DNA from: Chara braunii
Lineage: Eukaryota; Streptophyta; Charophyceae; Charales; Characeae
NCBI GenBank assembly: GCA_003427395.1
Contig: BFEA01000299.1
Location: forward strand, 156,990 to 198,168
DNA: 41,179 nucleotides
Direction: 5' to 3'
Shown: positions 1 to 10,393 of the stretch, one piece after another
How positions within the stretch are numbered: position 1 is the stretch's first letter
Layout: each line of letters opens with the position of its first letter
Notes under the pieces: generated by a model
What the model saw: only the letters and a program-made list of their open reading frames with translations
What the model was told of the DNA's origin: nothing
Databases searched by the model: none
Program-made: the position numbers and the translations under genes

Positions 1-353
1 TGGGCTGGTCCAGTTGGTGCCTGCCCTCAGCAAAAGGGTGCGCCACTGGACTTTCCATTGGTCCACGCAGACTCGGCGCCCTGCTGTACAGCAGAGCACT
101 ACCGGCCTGTGGCCGTGGTAGCCGCCGGGTTCGCCCAGGGACGCAAAAGTAGATAGGCCGGCACAGTCTTTTCTATTGCGCGCCGATCAGTCCCTGGTCA
201 GGTTATGGGTTAGGTGCACGGAGTAGAAGTCGTTGTCAAAAAGAGAGAAGGAAAAAGGAAAATAAAACGTTAAATTTGAACCCTCGTTTTAGTTCGGGGA
301 AAAATCCGGTGGCTTGAGGGCATTGTGATGTTACGATTTCCTTACCTTTCTGA

Positions 354-396
354 TATTACTGCTACTATTACTATTATTATTGCTACTACTATTATT
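354..396. repeat. Imperfect ATT/ACT trinucleotide microsatellite
   Basis: The stretch is an irregular run of ACT, ATT and GCT triplets. It is a low-complexity simple repeat with no coding signal. Confidence 0.75.
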
Positions 397-926
397 CAAT
401 TTTCGTTTGGCCTGTCATTTCGCGAGAAGGCCAACTGGTTCAATTTTGAGCCCAGACTGTGGTCTACGGCCTAAGCCGGCTGACCCCTCGTATACCTTTT
501 GTAGATGAGCTGTCCGGTTGTGCGCCGCGTAACGGGACCCCAAAAGAGGGGCGAACCGCGACCGCATTGGTAGGACGCTTATCACCCTTCAAGGAAGGGT
601 CATAAGCCCCCTCCTTGCCATCGGACACGGGTACCCAGCGACAACAGACCGACGGCGAGTTTTGAAAGAAGAAAAAACGCACGTCGGTATCCCGTTATGG
701 GACCACCACCTTAGAACTGTAGTCGCTTCGCAGCGAGACGAAGTGACAGGGACCGATAGTAGAAGGCCTGTAGATGCTGCAGCCGTAAGTGTTGTCTTCC
801 ACTTGGTCTTTCTTTGTGTAAAAATTTCAATTTTAATTATTCCATTATTTTCAATTTTACGCTAAGTCTTGAAGGCTACCTTGAGCTCCCCATTTAGAGC
901 ACGGGGATCTTGGTATGAGGCAGGCG

Positions 927-933
927 TATAAAA
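927..933 (+). promoter_or_regulatory. TATA-like box upstream of a small ORF
   Basis: TATAAAA lies in a GC-rich context about 170 bases upstream of the ATG at 1100. The spacing suits a TATA box with a short leader. There is no independent evidence of transcription. Confidence 0.35.
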
Positions 934-1099
934 GACGGGAGAGGCTGGCTATTAGGGGGATGGCAGTGGGTGTCCGCGAGTTATCTCGTCACGTTAATGC
1001 TGTTGGTTTGGGGGCCTGAGCTTGGAGCAGTGAGGGATAGCCTGGCCTGTCTGAGTGCATGGGCCCGGGAGTGAGTCCCTGTCTATTTTCTGAGTGGCT

Positions 1100-1492
1100 A
1101 TGGCGGACCGAAATGGCCTGCGTGGTTACAGACCGAGATATATGAAGTATTCCTGGACGTGGGAGAGAGAGGACGAGAAGGGCACTATAGTGGAAACCAT
1201 ACTGGCCTATAGTAAGCCTGAAGGGGAGGTGAGGCTAAAAATTAACGTGTGCGGCCATAGGGAGCAGGAAATGAGGAGGGACGAAGGACTGCAGGCCGCA
1301 ATTACCGAGGCGCGCAACAGGGCCGAACGAAGGTGCAGACGTGACAGGGTGACTGTAGGGATGAGGGTGACCGTCACTTACCATGAGGATGATTCCTCGA
1401 CCGGTACCACGACCAGGGAAGTACAGCATGGGAAACGGGACTCTGAAGGGGAGTCCGAGATGAGTGACAGGGAGGCGGATGTCCAGTCCTAG
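1100..1492 (+). CDS. Small hypothetical protein (about 130 aa)
   Basis: The frame opens at ATG 1100 and ends in TAG at 1490-1492. I do not recognise the product. The N-terminal third is basic and aromatic. The middle has a Cys-Gly-His stretch followed by an Arg/Glu-rich amphipathic helix, then a short beta-like segment (VTVGMRVTVTYHEDD), and the tail is Ser/Glu/Asp-rich and acidic. The order Cys, helix, beta strand, DD, Ser/Thr resembles the ORF at 4979-5233, so the two may be diverged copies of one retroelement leader or accessory ORF. There is a TATA-like box about 170 bases upstream. It could equally be a chance open frame, and no partner gene is adjacent. Confidence 0.3.
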   Translation: MADRNGLRGYRPRYMKYSWTWEREDEKGTIVETILAYSKPEGEVRLKINVCGHREQEMRRDEGLQAAITEARNRAERRCRRDRVTVGMRVTVTYHEDDSSTGTTTREVQHGKRDSEGESEMSDREADVQS

Positions 1493-4400
1493 CATGGGCT
1501 GGACCAGACCCGCCGAAACCACCCGCTGGCAGGCCCAGTAGAGCACGGGCCTGAAGCGAGCTCACGACAGTGAGGGGACTGAGGGTGAGACAGGAGCAGT
1601 AGGGATGCGACAGAGAGCGGGGTCGAGAGAGGGTACTCGAAAGTCAACACGTGTGGGCGAGTCGCGGAGAGACGGGCAAGGCGGTTACACGTGGGCAGCC
1701 AGCTACACAGTGAGGGCGTGAGTGTGCGTGAAGAGAGGGACAGGTGAGAAAGAGAGGGGTGTCAGACATTCTTGGAGAAGGGAGACGAGTTTCCGTTGAT
1801 GTCAACTTCCTCTCCCTTTTGGTTGTGACCACGCTCGGTAAGGCTCGTGAAAGCGAGTAGTTGTGGTCCACGAGTTGGGAAAGAGGCATGCAGCGGAAGT
1901 CTCCGTGTGCTGCTATTAGCTGCCGGGAGATCAGATCCGGTCATTCGTGAGAAGAAAAGGGATCGCTTACTTGTGTGCGAGGCACGTGGAGTGTGACTCT
2001 GAGACTAGCGCAGTTCAGTTGAGAGAACAGCGGCGCGGTAAGAATAGGCGAGAGAGAGACCCGACCGGCATGTGTGTGTGTGTGAGCAGACGCGATGAGA
2101 GTGTTCAGGGTGTTGACGCTGGCATTGACTCCCATGGGAAGGAAGCAAAAGTGAGTGGACAAGACAGGATCGACACTCGCTATACAGCAGATGCCGCTTG
2201 AGTGCCCGCGTGATTCGTGGCAAAAGAGGGTGCCGAACGAGGGGACTTGCGAGGGTTCGTCCTCGCCAACAAGCTCTAGCGGATGAGCAGCTGATAACCC
2301 TCGTTTTCGCTAAACGCCAGTCTCGAGCTGTTCTTTGGAACATCGTTTGAGGGATCAAGCTTTGCGGGAAGCCTTTGTGAGGACGTTTTGTTGGCATTGT
2401 CCCCTCTGCTAATGAAGATCATTCTTTCTCTTTGTCCTGCGACTGTATGACTCCGCCATCCGATTGAGCTGCTCATAACCGCTAGTACTCGACAGGGGTG
2501 AAATTTTCTAAGCTGACGAGCAAGCCCCTCCCTTAGGAGAAGAGAGTGTGCATTCCTGGAGACGTACCCAAAATACGATAAGTGTTGTTGTTGCGCTTTT
2601 CAGGTCTAATTTTACTCATCACAAAAAGAGGGTTCGGTCACGCGTCACTCCTATATAGTGACAGACACAGAGGTAGGTCGAAGTATGCTTGAGTTCCAAC
2701 TGTTAAATACAAGTGTTCTAGAGGGAAGCAGACCCAAATTGAAAAACTCTTGTGAAGACTCGTGGGGTCTCAGTCTTGTATTTGAGTCACAACTAATTTG
2801 ATCATCGTATTGGGTGATCTTGGCAGGATGTGAAGTGACACGTTTGACTCGAGCAATAAACCTGGGTGTTTTGCACAAGAGGGAGGAGGTTGTGCCATAT
2901 TTTCGCTATTTCACTAACTGGGTTCTGCGCATGCTGAGCATACTGCAGAGGGCCATGCTCTCTTGTTGACGTCACAGACCCATATGATCGAGTCGCATTC
3001 TGCATTCACTAGCGTCTGTGTCCGCAGAACTTGTTTCGGTAGGGGAGATCGGTAAACTGGGAGGACATGGCTGGCAGAATGGGTTAGCCGTCGAAAAGCT
3101 CAGCGCATGATCGCTGTGAGAACAGGGCCTAACGACATATTAAGACCAGCGAAGCAAGACAAAAGTGGGGTGTTCATGAAACGGTGTTAATCGTTACTTG
3201 TATCAGTGGGGTGTGCTGTGTGAGCAATTCGTTGTATAAAACCCCATTAGTACTGAGGGCTGACGAAGTTGATTCCATTCAAATTCGGGACATTCTTGTA
3301 AATTGACTTTGCCTGGTTCGCCACGTAAAGCGATGGTCTTACTGTGAATCATAAAGAATACTCGCCATTTTTCCCACTGAGTCTAATCTTATTTACTCTT
3401 GTTTCTGCGGGAGGGGCGTGTCACAATCACTAGTTCGCAAGAGACTTCCGTCGAGAGTTTAATCTTGTGAATGCTGCGTGCGTGAACACAACGAAGAGAG
3501 CAGAAATCACAGTAGCTGACAGGGTGTCAATCTCTCCCTTTTGAAGGGCTGGTGAAAACCCTGTTGTCGAAAGCTTGGCATCGACCCTACGAGTCGGCGT
3601 GTGTTCGTATGATTGCACGAATGCGCGACCAAACGAGCTCGCAGGCACTCGGGCGGGAGATCCTGAGGGTTTGCAGGAGATGGCGTGTGCGCATGACTGA
3701 TCACGCTAACATGTGAGTGCCCATGCGACTATGATAATTATTGGCACCCTCGTGAGTGTGATCGTGCAAGGACCTATGACAATATAAAACACTTGTTCGG
3801 AAAGTGTTAGGAAAGTTCGCGAATGTACACACAGTCCACTGGATGGGGTAGTCAGCCTAGTTCGTCGTGCTAAGCAGGCTCCGGACTTACAACGGGAATC
3901 AATCACCCGCGAATGCTGAGTTTGAGTGACGAGTTATAGGGGAAAGCAAAAACAGTTGAGAGAAATTGCCTATTTAATCGTCAAGTTCCTACTTGACGGG
4001 GATTAGTGTAAGTAATTAGTGCTTCGGATGTTGGCGGAGATTGAGACAGGAGTACGAGATATGTTGGTCCACTTTTGTCCTATTTTATAAACTCCCTCAT
4101 CACCCGGAGACTAACTGTATAGCCGGCTAAATGATCAAGCTCAACAGTGGTAAAGGTTCTTTATATGAAGTCTTTAGCTTCCCTGATTTTATACCAGATC
4201 TCTTCGAGCACTAATGGAAGCACACTTGAAGACTATGGCCTTGAGTACGAGCACCTTTCCCAGCCTATTTCCGATAAAATGAACCTGAGTGTGCTTCATG
4301 ATTGGAAGTGATCATTCCATATATGAGACCAATTCAGAGTCGAAGGCCGACTCAGTGGGGTAGCGGCTAGGTGCTCGACTCAAGGCAACACATACAAACT

Positions 4401-4978
4401 GGACGACGATCTGCACATAATATTCCTCTCTTAATATTCAAACTGCTGTAGACCAGCCTAAGCATAAAACTCCCACTTTGGGCGCGGAGTATATCAATCA
4501 TGTATACTCGGCGAATGGACGAATAAGGCGCCTTGAAATCTTCAAAAGGGTTCGTTGCAAGCTACCACTCAGAAGAGAGTTGGTTCGGGTCTCTGTCAAA
4601 CCCAGATGGGCAGAGTCTCAATCAGAGCAGAAATCCAGTAACGGTCAGAATCTCACAAATATAATAGGAATACAAAAGGGGTCTGAACTCGTCACCTACT
4701 TCCCTCATAACTACTCCAACCCGAACCTGGCCCCGAGCCTGAACGGAAGGTTCTGCTGGAAAGAACAATCCAGCGCTCGGACTGTTAGGCGTGACTCAAA
4801 AGTGGACCACCCCTCGTCACTAGTAGACCGGTTGTTGTCGTATCCTTTGCACGAGCCAAGTGAGAGAAGTGCCACGCAGCATCCCCAAGTGTTGATCAAC
4901 ACTACTACTAGCCCCTCCTTACTATGCCTCATTAAGCTAGGGCATAGGAAGCAGGAGAAAGGAAAAAGGGGGGGGATT
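1493..4978. other. Long non-coding stretch
   Basis: About 3.5 kb without any recognisable gene. Open frames on both strands are short and low in conserved character. A short GT run lies near 2071-2083. No LTR pair, tRNA or rRNA was seen. The frame of the following ORF is open upstream to about 4478, but it has no ATG there and no recognisable domain. It is most simply decayed intergenic or retroelement leader DNA. Confidence 0.5.
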
Positions 4979-5233
4979 ATGAAGGACCGTGAGATACTGG
5001 TGATGAAGTGCAGGGCTTGTAAAGACAGAATGGAAGGTTGGGAAGAGGATGCGATAAAAAATTCCCTGCGTTATGTGAAGACAATGAGAAGTCAGGCGCT
5101 AGAGTCAGTGAGGGAGCAAACGTTTATTGAGTACGTTATCTATTTCTACAGGTCGGACGATAAATTGCATAGCACATTCTCTCTCATGGAAACTGTTGAT
5201 CAGGCGCGAGAGACTATTGAGAACCAACATTAA
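4979..5233 (+). CDS. Small hypothetical protein (84 aa)
   Basis: ATG at 4979 is the first ATG in a frame that is open without one from about 4478, and it ends at TAA 5231-5233. I do not recognise the family. It begins with a Met-Lys-Asp-Arg start, followed by a CRACKDRM segment, a helical middle (SLRYVKTMRSQALE), a beta-like segment (FIEYVIYFYRSDD) and a Ser-rich tail. That order parallels the ORF at 1100-1492, though identity is low. The ORF stands upstream of a broken unknown ORF and an integrase fragment on the same strand. It may therefore be a leader ORF of the same decayed element, but this is inference. Confidence 0.3.
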   Translation: MKDREILVMKCRACKDRMEGWEEDAIKNSLRYVKTMRSQALESVREQTFIEYVIYFYRSDDKLHSTFSLMETVDQARETIENQH

Positions 5234-5734
5234 GGATGAAGTGAGAGAGATGTTCAACTATCGTTGGTGAGACACTACTAGGACACGGTGGAAATCACAT
5301 ATCAACACTACGGGACCAAATATAAGAGAAAACCCTTGATCGGCAGTTGTGCATTTGTCAATCAGCGATTAACCAGTACTCAACCGACTTTTCATCCGTC
5401 TGAGTCACTCGAGTTTCCAGTCGGAGACAATCAGCAGCCATCTCGACAATCGGTCATTTGTCAAACGGTCCTTTTGTCAAACCTCATTCATTCAAGCAAT
5501 CCGATCAGTATTCAGTCAAATCTCATCTATCTTGGATACTAGAAATTGTCAGTCCGGCTTCTGGGGTAATTTCTAGAGAATCCTTCATACCCTTGATACA
5601 TGCAGTTTGACTTCAACATTTATTTCGGAACTTGTGCATTGAACAGCAAATTCCTGGTTATCTCAGGGATCATCATCCATAGGCATAGTCTTCTTCAAAG
5701 GCAGTGAGCCCAGTGTCGGTACCCGTCTCTGCAC
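5234..5734. other. Non-coding spacer
   Basis: No convincing gene. An 84-codon open frame at 5288-5542 is Ser/Gln/Asn-rich and resembles nothing I know. The direct repeat TTTGTCAAAC occurs twice near 5457-5482. Confidence 0.45.
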
Positions 5735-6389
5735 ATGAGCATGATTCAGTCTTTCCCTGTCAGTGAATCAGTCCTGACTAATCTCAACAAGATAGCCCTC
5801 AAGGACTCAATTCAGTACCGGTATGTTAGTGCAACTGGCTTCAAGCAAGACGGACTATCTATTTTAGTGCTTCACTCTGTGTTCGCTGGAGGAACCATTC
5901 ACGACTTGAGACCCTATGTTAGGAAGGGGAAAGAGACACATGAGCACTTCGATTCGATCTGGGTCACAGCAACCGGGTACCTGGAAGAGAGAGAAAGAGC
6001 TCGACGAGAGCGGTACCAAGCTGATCCGCAGCTTCGGACCATAGTTCTTTTCTAACTATCCCAGGCCTCCAATACCTTTTACTCTGACTGATGGTTCTTG
6101 CTGGGGCGACTTGATAGACTTGGCAAAGAGGTATATATCGCCAGTGTAGATTGACTATCAGGCTTTGTCGGAGCCTTCAGAGTTCGAGCATCTCAGACGG
6201 GGAATCTTCTCCAGACCCTATCCACCTATACTATGGGAAGAGTTTTGCTCCATGATTGACTTTCGGGGCATGTACCTTGGATGGAAATGTTCAGAGCTTG
6301 CAGGCTTCATGTGGCTCTACATACAGAGGCCACAACCTCAGAGAGTACGGAGACATGGCAATAAGCCCAAACGACAGACATCCAAATGA
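5735..6389 (+). pseudogene. Broken ORF of unknown function, retroelement-associated
   Basis: The first part (5735-6055, from ATG) encodes about 106 residues, with a VSATGFKQDGLSILVLHS stretch and an Arg/Glu-rich C-terminus. A different frame (from 6063) then reads on through one TAG near 6150 to 6389. It contains DGSCWGDLIDLAKRY, an aromatic stretch around PYPPILWEEF and a basic tail (GNKPKRQTSK). The sense-like composition across the break suggests one decayed protein with a frameshift and a nonsense codon. I cannot assign a family. It precedes an integrase fragment, so a Gag-like role in the same element is possible but unproven. Confidence 0.35.
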
Positions 6390-6600
6390 GAGACCGAGTG
6401 TGAGATTCAGTGGGATGAGTGAGGACTCTTGATTGGTGCTGGTCATGCTCCTTTCCATGTGTACTTTCTGAGGCTATTATGAGTTCTCATTCTTCCCTCA
6501 TCTGACTTTGTTTTTGCTTGAGTCGGTAAGTCTTGCTTCTTTGCATTGCCATGCTTGACGTTTGCATTCTTTAATAATTTTGTCACAGTTCTCAAAGAAT

Positions 6601-6945
6601 GGTCTGTGGTAAAGAGAGACAATTAGAGATAATTGTTTCTCTACATGAGGGGGTTGCAGGTGGCCACAGAGCTGCTGAGGCAACCTACTCTAAGACTGTC
6701 AAGCTCTACTTCTGGCCTGGCATGAGAGACATGATTTTCAGATTTTGTAAATCATGTGTGTTATGTTAGAAGAGGTCTACCACAAAAATGATTGAACCTT
6801 TACTCCCCACTATTCTGGTGGAACCAAGAAGTCGAGTTCATTTATATCTCATCACCATGCCATTAGGCAAGGGCGGGATGAGATACATACTGAACGTGAG
6901 AGATAATTTCTCTGGATATGTTGAGGCAAAAACTCTGAAAAAGCT
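6601..6945 (+). pseudogene. Retroviral-type integrase fragment (zinc finger plus start of core)
   Basis: The translation carries the HHCC zinc-binding motif of Ty3/gypsy integrases: HEGVAGGH (His-X6-His), then WPGMRDM and CKSCVLC (Cys-X2-Cys). It continues after a TAG and a frame change into the start of the catalytic core (PLGKGGMRYILNVRDNFSGYVEA). Where the first catalytic Asp is normally found (HLDLI type) the sequence has Tyr (VHLYLITMP). The core stops abruptly after KTLKK. The next bases belong to the protease region of element A, so this is a truncated integrase fused to another element. It differs clearly from the integrases of A, B, C and D. Confidence 0.6.
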
Positions 6946-6947
6946 TA

Positions 6948-7431
6948 TTCTAAGGGTGACCTACAACTCACGGATATAGAAATCGCACGTACACGCGTAG
7001 GTGCTATGTTGGACTCAAGATCCACGCGATCCTATATATCCGAGAAAGCAATCTGCAAGTTGCATCTCACAATGAAGGTGAAGAATCTGTCTAGACCTAT
7101 CACGTCTGTTTTGGCTGACAAAAGCACAATCACTGTCTCGCAGTATCTTGATTGTGTTAAGTGTTGGTTTCGAACAAGGAAAGGTAAGAGGATTTTGCAT
7201 GAAGTTTCCTTCCTGATCGAAAAGAATCTACCGTTTGACTTGATTCTGGGAATGGATTGGCACGAGGAAGCCAACCCAGATATTAAGTTCAACGAGAAGG
7301 TTGTGCAATTGCGAGACGCACAATTTGAATTGAAACCAATCAAACTGTTTCATAAGTCTGGGTCTGACTCAAGTCTCTTTTTTTGTTGTATGAGTTACCC
7401 CGCGTTTCGTTCGATGGTTTCAAAGAAATAG
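6948..7431 (+). pseudogene. Element A aspartic protease (active site mutated)
   Basis: Retropepsin-like protease that would process the Gag-Pol polyprotein. The frame reads LQLTDIEIARTRVGAMLDS and continues in RSTRSYIS. The family active site is D-[ST]-G, and here it is DSR, so the glycine is lost. The second hallmark, a hydrophobic ILGMD-type segment (FDLILGMDW), is intact. The frame ends at TAG 7429-7431, but similarity to element B continues, so the stop is a break. It is fused at its left edge to an unrelated integrase remnant. Probably inactive even before the nonsense changes. Confidence 0.8.
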
Positions 7432-8899
7432 TTGGAACAGGAAGTAATGATGGTCTTTGTAAAGAAAGTCGGAGAATGTTCTACTTTCTGCCCTCCTTCG
7501 ACTGAAAAACTCCTTAGTGAGTATAAAGACTTATTTTCATAACCGACAGAAATAACTGAACGTGCTATCAAGCACACAATCGAAATTATTCCTGGCAGTA
7601 AGATTCCCAAGGGCCCTATCTATCGAATGTCTCCCAGGGAACTTGAGGAATTAAGAAAACAACTGCAGGACTTAGCAGAAAAAGAATGGATTCGCCCAAG
7701 CTCCTCACCTTATGGTGCCCCTGTCTTATTTGTGCCCAAAAAGGAAGGTGAGTTACGTCTCTGTATTGACTATAGAGGGTTGAATGTCGTCACTGTTAAG
7801 AATGCCGAACCTCTACCACATATTGACGACTTGTTGGACCAGTTGCAGGGCTGCAAGTTTTTCAGTAAGATTGATCTGAAGTACGGATACCACCAGATCG
7901 AGGTGGAACCCACGGATCAACATAAGACTGCGTTCCTAACCAGGTATGGCCATTACGAGTTTATGGTGATGCCCTTCGGACACTAATGCCCCCGCGACCT
8001 TTCAAAGGTCTATGAATGAACTCTTTCGTCGGTGGCTAGATAAGTTCGTCATCGTCTATCTTGATGATATTCTAGTGTAGAGCAAGACACTAGAAGATCA
8101 TGAGAAGCACCTTCGTCTGGTGCTAGGGAAGTTGCGTGAGGGAAACTTCAAGATCAATCCCAAAAACTTTGAGTTTGCTAAGTCCGAAGTGTTGTACTTA
8201 TGACACATAGTGAACGAAAAAGGTCTAAGGCCGGAAGAGAAAAAGATTTCTGCAATTAGAGATTGACCACAACCTAAGTCTATAACTGAATTGCGATCTT
8301 TCCTTGGTTTAGCCAGTTACTACAGGAAGTTTGTTAGGAACTCCTCACTGATTGCTGCACCAATGCGAAGATTGTTAAAGAAAGAAACTATCTGGTTGTG
8401 GGATAAGGGTTGTGAGTCTTCCTTTCGGAAATTGAAATATGCCTTGACTTACTACCCCGTCCTTAAGATTATTGATCATCTTTACCTTTTCATTGTCACT
8501 ACTGATGCAAGTCAATATGGGATTGGTGTTGTTCTCCAGCAGGATGACGGCAAGGGCTACAGGCCCATAGAGTTTATGTCTACACGAATGCCATCGAAAA
8601 AGGTTACCAACTCCACCTATGAAAGGGAGTTGTATGCCTTAGTCTATGCACTAACCACGTGGAAGCACTACTTATTAGGGAGACACTTTACTTTGTATTC
8701 AGACCACTCCACTCTGAAGTGGATAAAGACACAACCTAGGCTCTCTGATAAGATGGTACGATGGTCTGCGTTTATTGATACCTTCGATTTTGAGTTGAAA
8801 ACGATCAAAGGTAAGGCGAATGTGGTCGCAGACGCATTGTCCAGAAGAAGTGATTTGTTTGGTGCAATTGTCTCTTACTTGGATGTTGGGAATGCCTGA
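7432..8899 (+). pseudogene. Element A reverse transcriptase and RNase H (broken)
   Basis: Copies element RNA into DNA and degrades the RNA strand. Fingers and palm are visible: [63 protein letters not shown] one-base-type frame change follows the last motif near 7980. The catalytic YLDD is at 8057-8068, immediately followed by a TAG (8078-8080). Further stops are TGA at 8201-8203 and at 8264-8266 (in place of the expected Trp). RNase H follows with TTDASQYGIG, YERELYAL, YSDHSTL and VADALSRR, so its four acidic positions appear intact. The frame closes with TGA at 8897-8899. Confidence 0.9.
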
Positions 8900-10380
8900 A
8901 AGACCAGATTCGCCAAGGATAGGCTACTGATCATATCAGGAAACCAATCATGGATGTCCTTGTACGAGATCGGTCCCAACTACCCAACTATAGAATGACT
9001 GATGGATTGTTATTCTTGATTGACCAAACTGAAAAAAGACTGTGTATTCCTCATAAGGAAGAGATCAAAAGTCTGTTGATTGGGGAATGCCACGACTCTG
9101 AGGGACATTTTGGTTTTAAGAAAACATATGCTGAAGTCAGAAAACGTTTCGAATGGAAGGGACTTAAAGAAGATGTACTAACATATGTTCGTACATGTTT
9201 AGTGTGTCAGAGAAACAAGCCGTCGCATGAAAAACCCCTTTGACTTCTCAAGCCATCACCTATACCAAGTGAACCAGGTGAGTCTATCTCAATTGACTTT
9301 ATGAGTCTGGTTAAAAGTCGAAATGGTAATAGTCAAGTGATGGTAATTGTGGATCGTTTATCTAAATACGCTATGTTTGTTCCCTTACCAGCAGAAGCAC
9401 GTATTGAACTTGTCATTCAGAAGTTTCAGATGCGATGGGTCACTGAGTATGGGTTCCCTAAAACCATTGTGTCTGATCGAGATGTCAGGTTCAGTAGTTT
9501 GCCATGACAAAAGCTGATGGAAGCTTATGGCACACGGCTGACCATGTCGTCAGGGAGGCATCCCAAAATGAATGGCCAGACTGAGCAAATGAATCGTTTG
9601 TGCCAACAACTTTTGCGTATGTATAGTAGACCCGATTGGATTGATTGGGACGAAAACTTACCTAAGATTGCAAGTGCATATAACAATAGTGTCCACACGT
9701 CTACTGGACGAACCCCAAATGCACTTTACAAAGGATCGAAGCCTAAACGTCCCATTGATGTACTGAACCGGGACCAATTTCTTAGGTTGCCCCAGGGACC
9801 CGAGAATATGCAATCTTGTTTCAGAAAGACATTCAGAAAGTCAAAGATAATATAAGGAAAGCTCAATTACGGATGATTGAACAAGCCAACAAGCACCGTC
9901 GACCGTCTACATTCAAAGAAGGTGATTTGGTTTGGGTAAAATCTAAAGAGTTTTCACTAGAAAAAGATGTGTCCCATAAATTGCTACCTGTCTATTTTGG
10001 ATCCTGGGAAGTTCTCAAGGTAATTGGAGATGCAGAGGGACCGTCTTATCGAGTTGATATTCCCCCTCATCTCAAAACATATCCTGTCTTTCATGTGTCC
10101 AAATTGTTGCCTTACGTAGAAGGAAATGAGTTTCCACATAGACCCTCTATGATTCCACCAGACATGGATGGCGGATACGAGGTTGACAGGATCATAGAGC
10201 ATGGCTACTTCTCTACGGGAGGACGTGGACGACCTCAGAAGCAGTTCAAGATACGTTTTAAAACTCAAGCACCATCTGAGGACAAATGGTTTAGTAAACG
10301 TGAACTACTTGAAACTGCTCCTGATATTGTCGCTGCTTATGAACGAGGGTTAAAGTCTTCGATATTTCTGCGGTGGAACT
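8900..10380 (+). pseudogene. Element A integrase with AT-hook-like core and chromodomain-like tail (broken)
   Basis: Joins element DNA to host DNA. The zinc finger is visible as HDSEGH and CLVCQRNK. The core retains Asp in SIDFM, Asp in VSDRDVRF and Glu in NGQTEQMN, so the DDE triad is present. Breaks are TGA 9241-9243, TGA 9505-9507 (expected Trp) and a frame change around 9816-9850. The C-terminus has the GDLVWV and TYPVFHVSKLLP segments typical of gypsy integrases. It then has GGRGRPQK at about 10218-10241 (RGRP is the AT-hook core) and a chromodomain-like end (FKIRFKTQAPSEDKWF, ELLETAPDIVAAYE). Function is lost through nonsense and frameshift, although the catalytic residues survive. Confidence 0.88.
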
Positions 10381-10393
10381 CGAAAATGGGCCG

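Larger units (their letters stand above)
1..1099. other. Left-edge non-coding region
   Basis: No reading frame here resembles a protein family I recognise. It holds an imperfect trinucleotide tract, a small hairpin (ACCCTT/AAGGGT arms around 584-600) and a TATA-like box near 927. It may be the decayed end or leader of a retroelement, but no LTR boundary was identified. Confidence 0.5.

Noticed and set aside
1235-2397. Several minus-strand frames of 60-130 codons
   Set aside because: Overlapping in multiple frames, low-complexity Ser/Arg/His composition and no domain signal.
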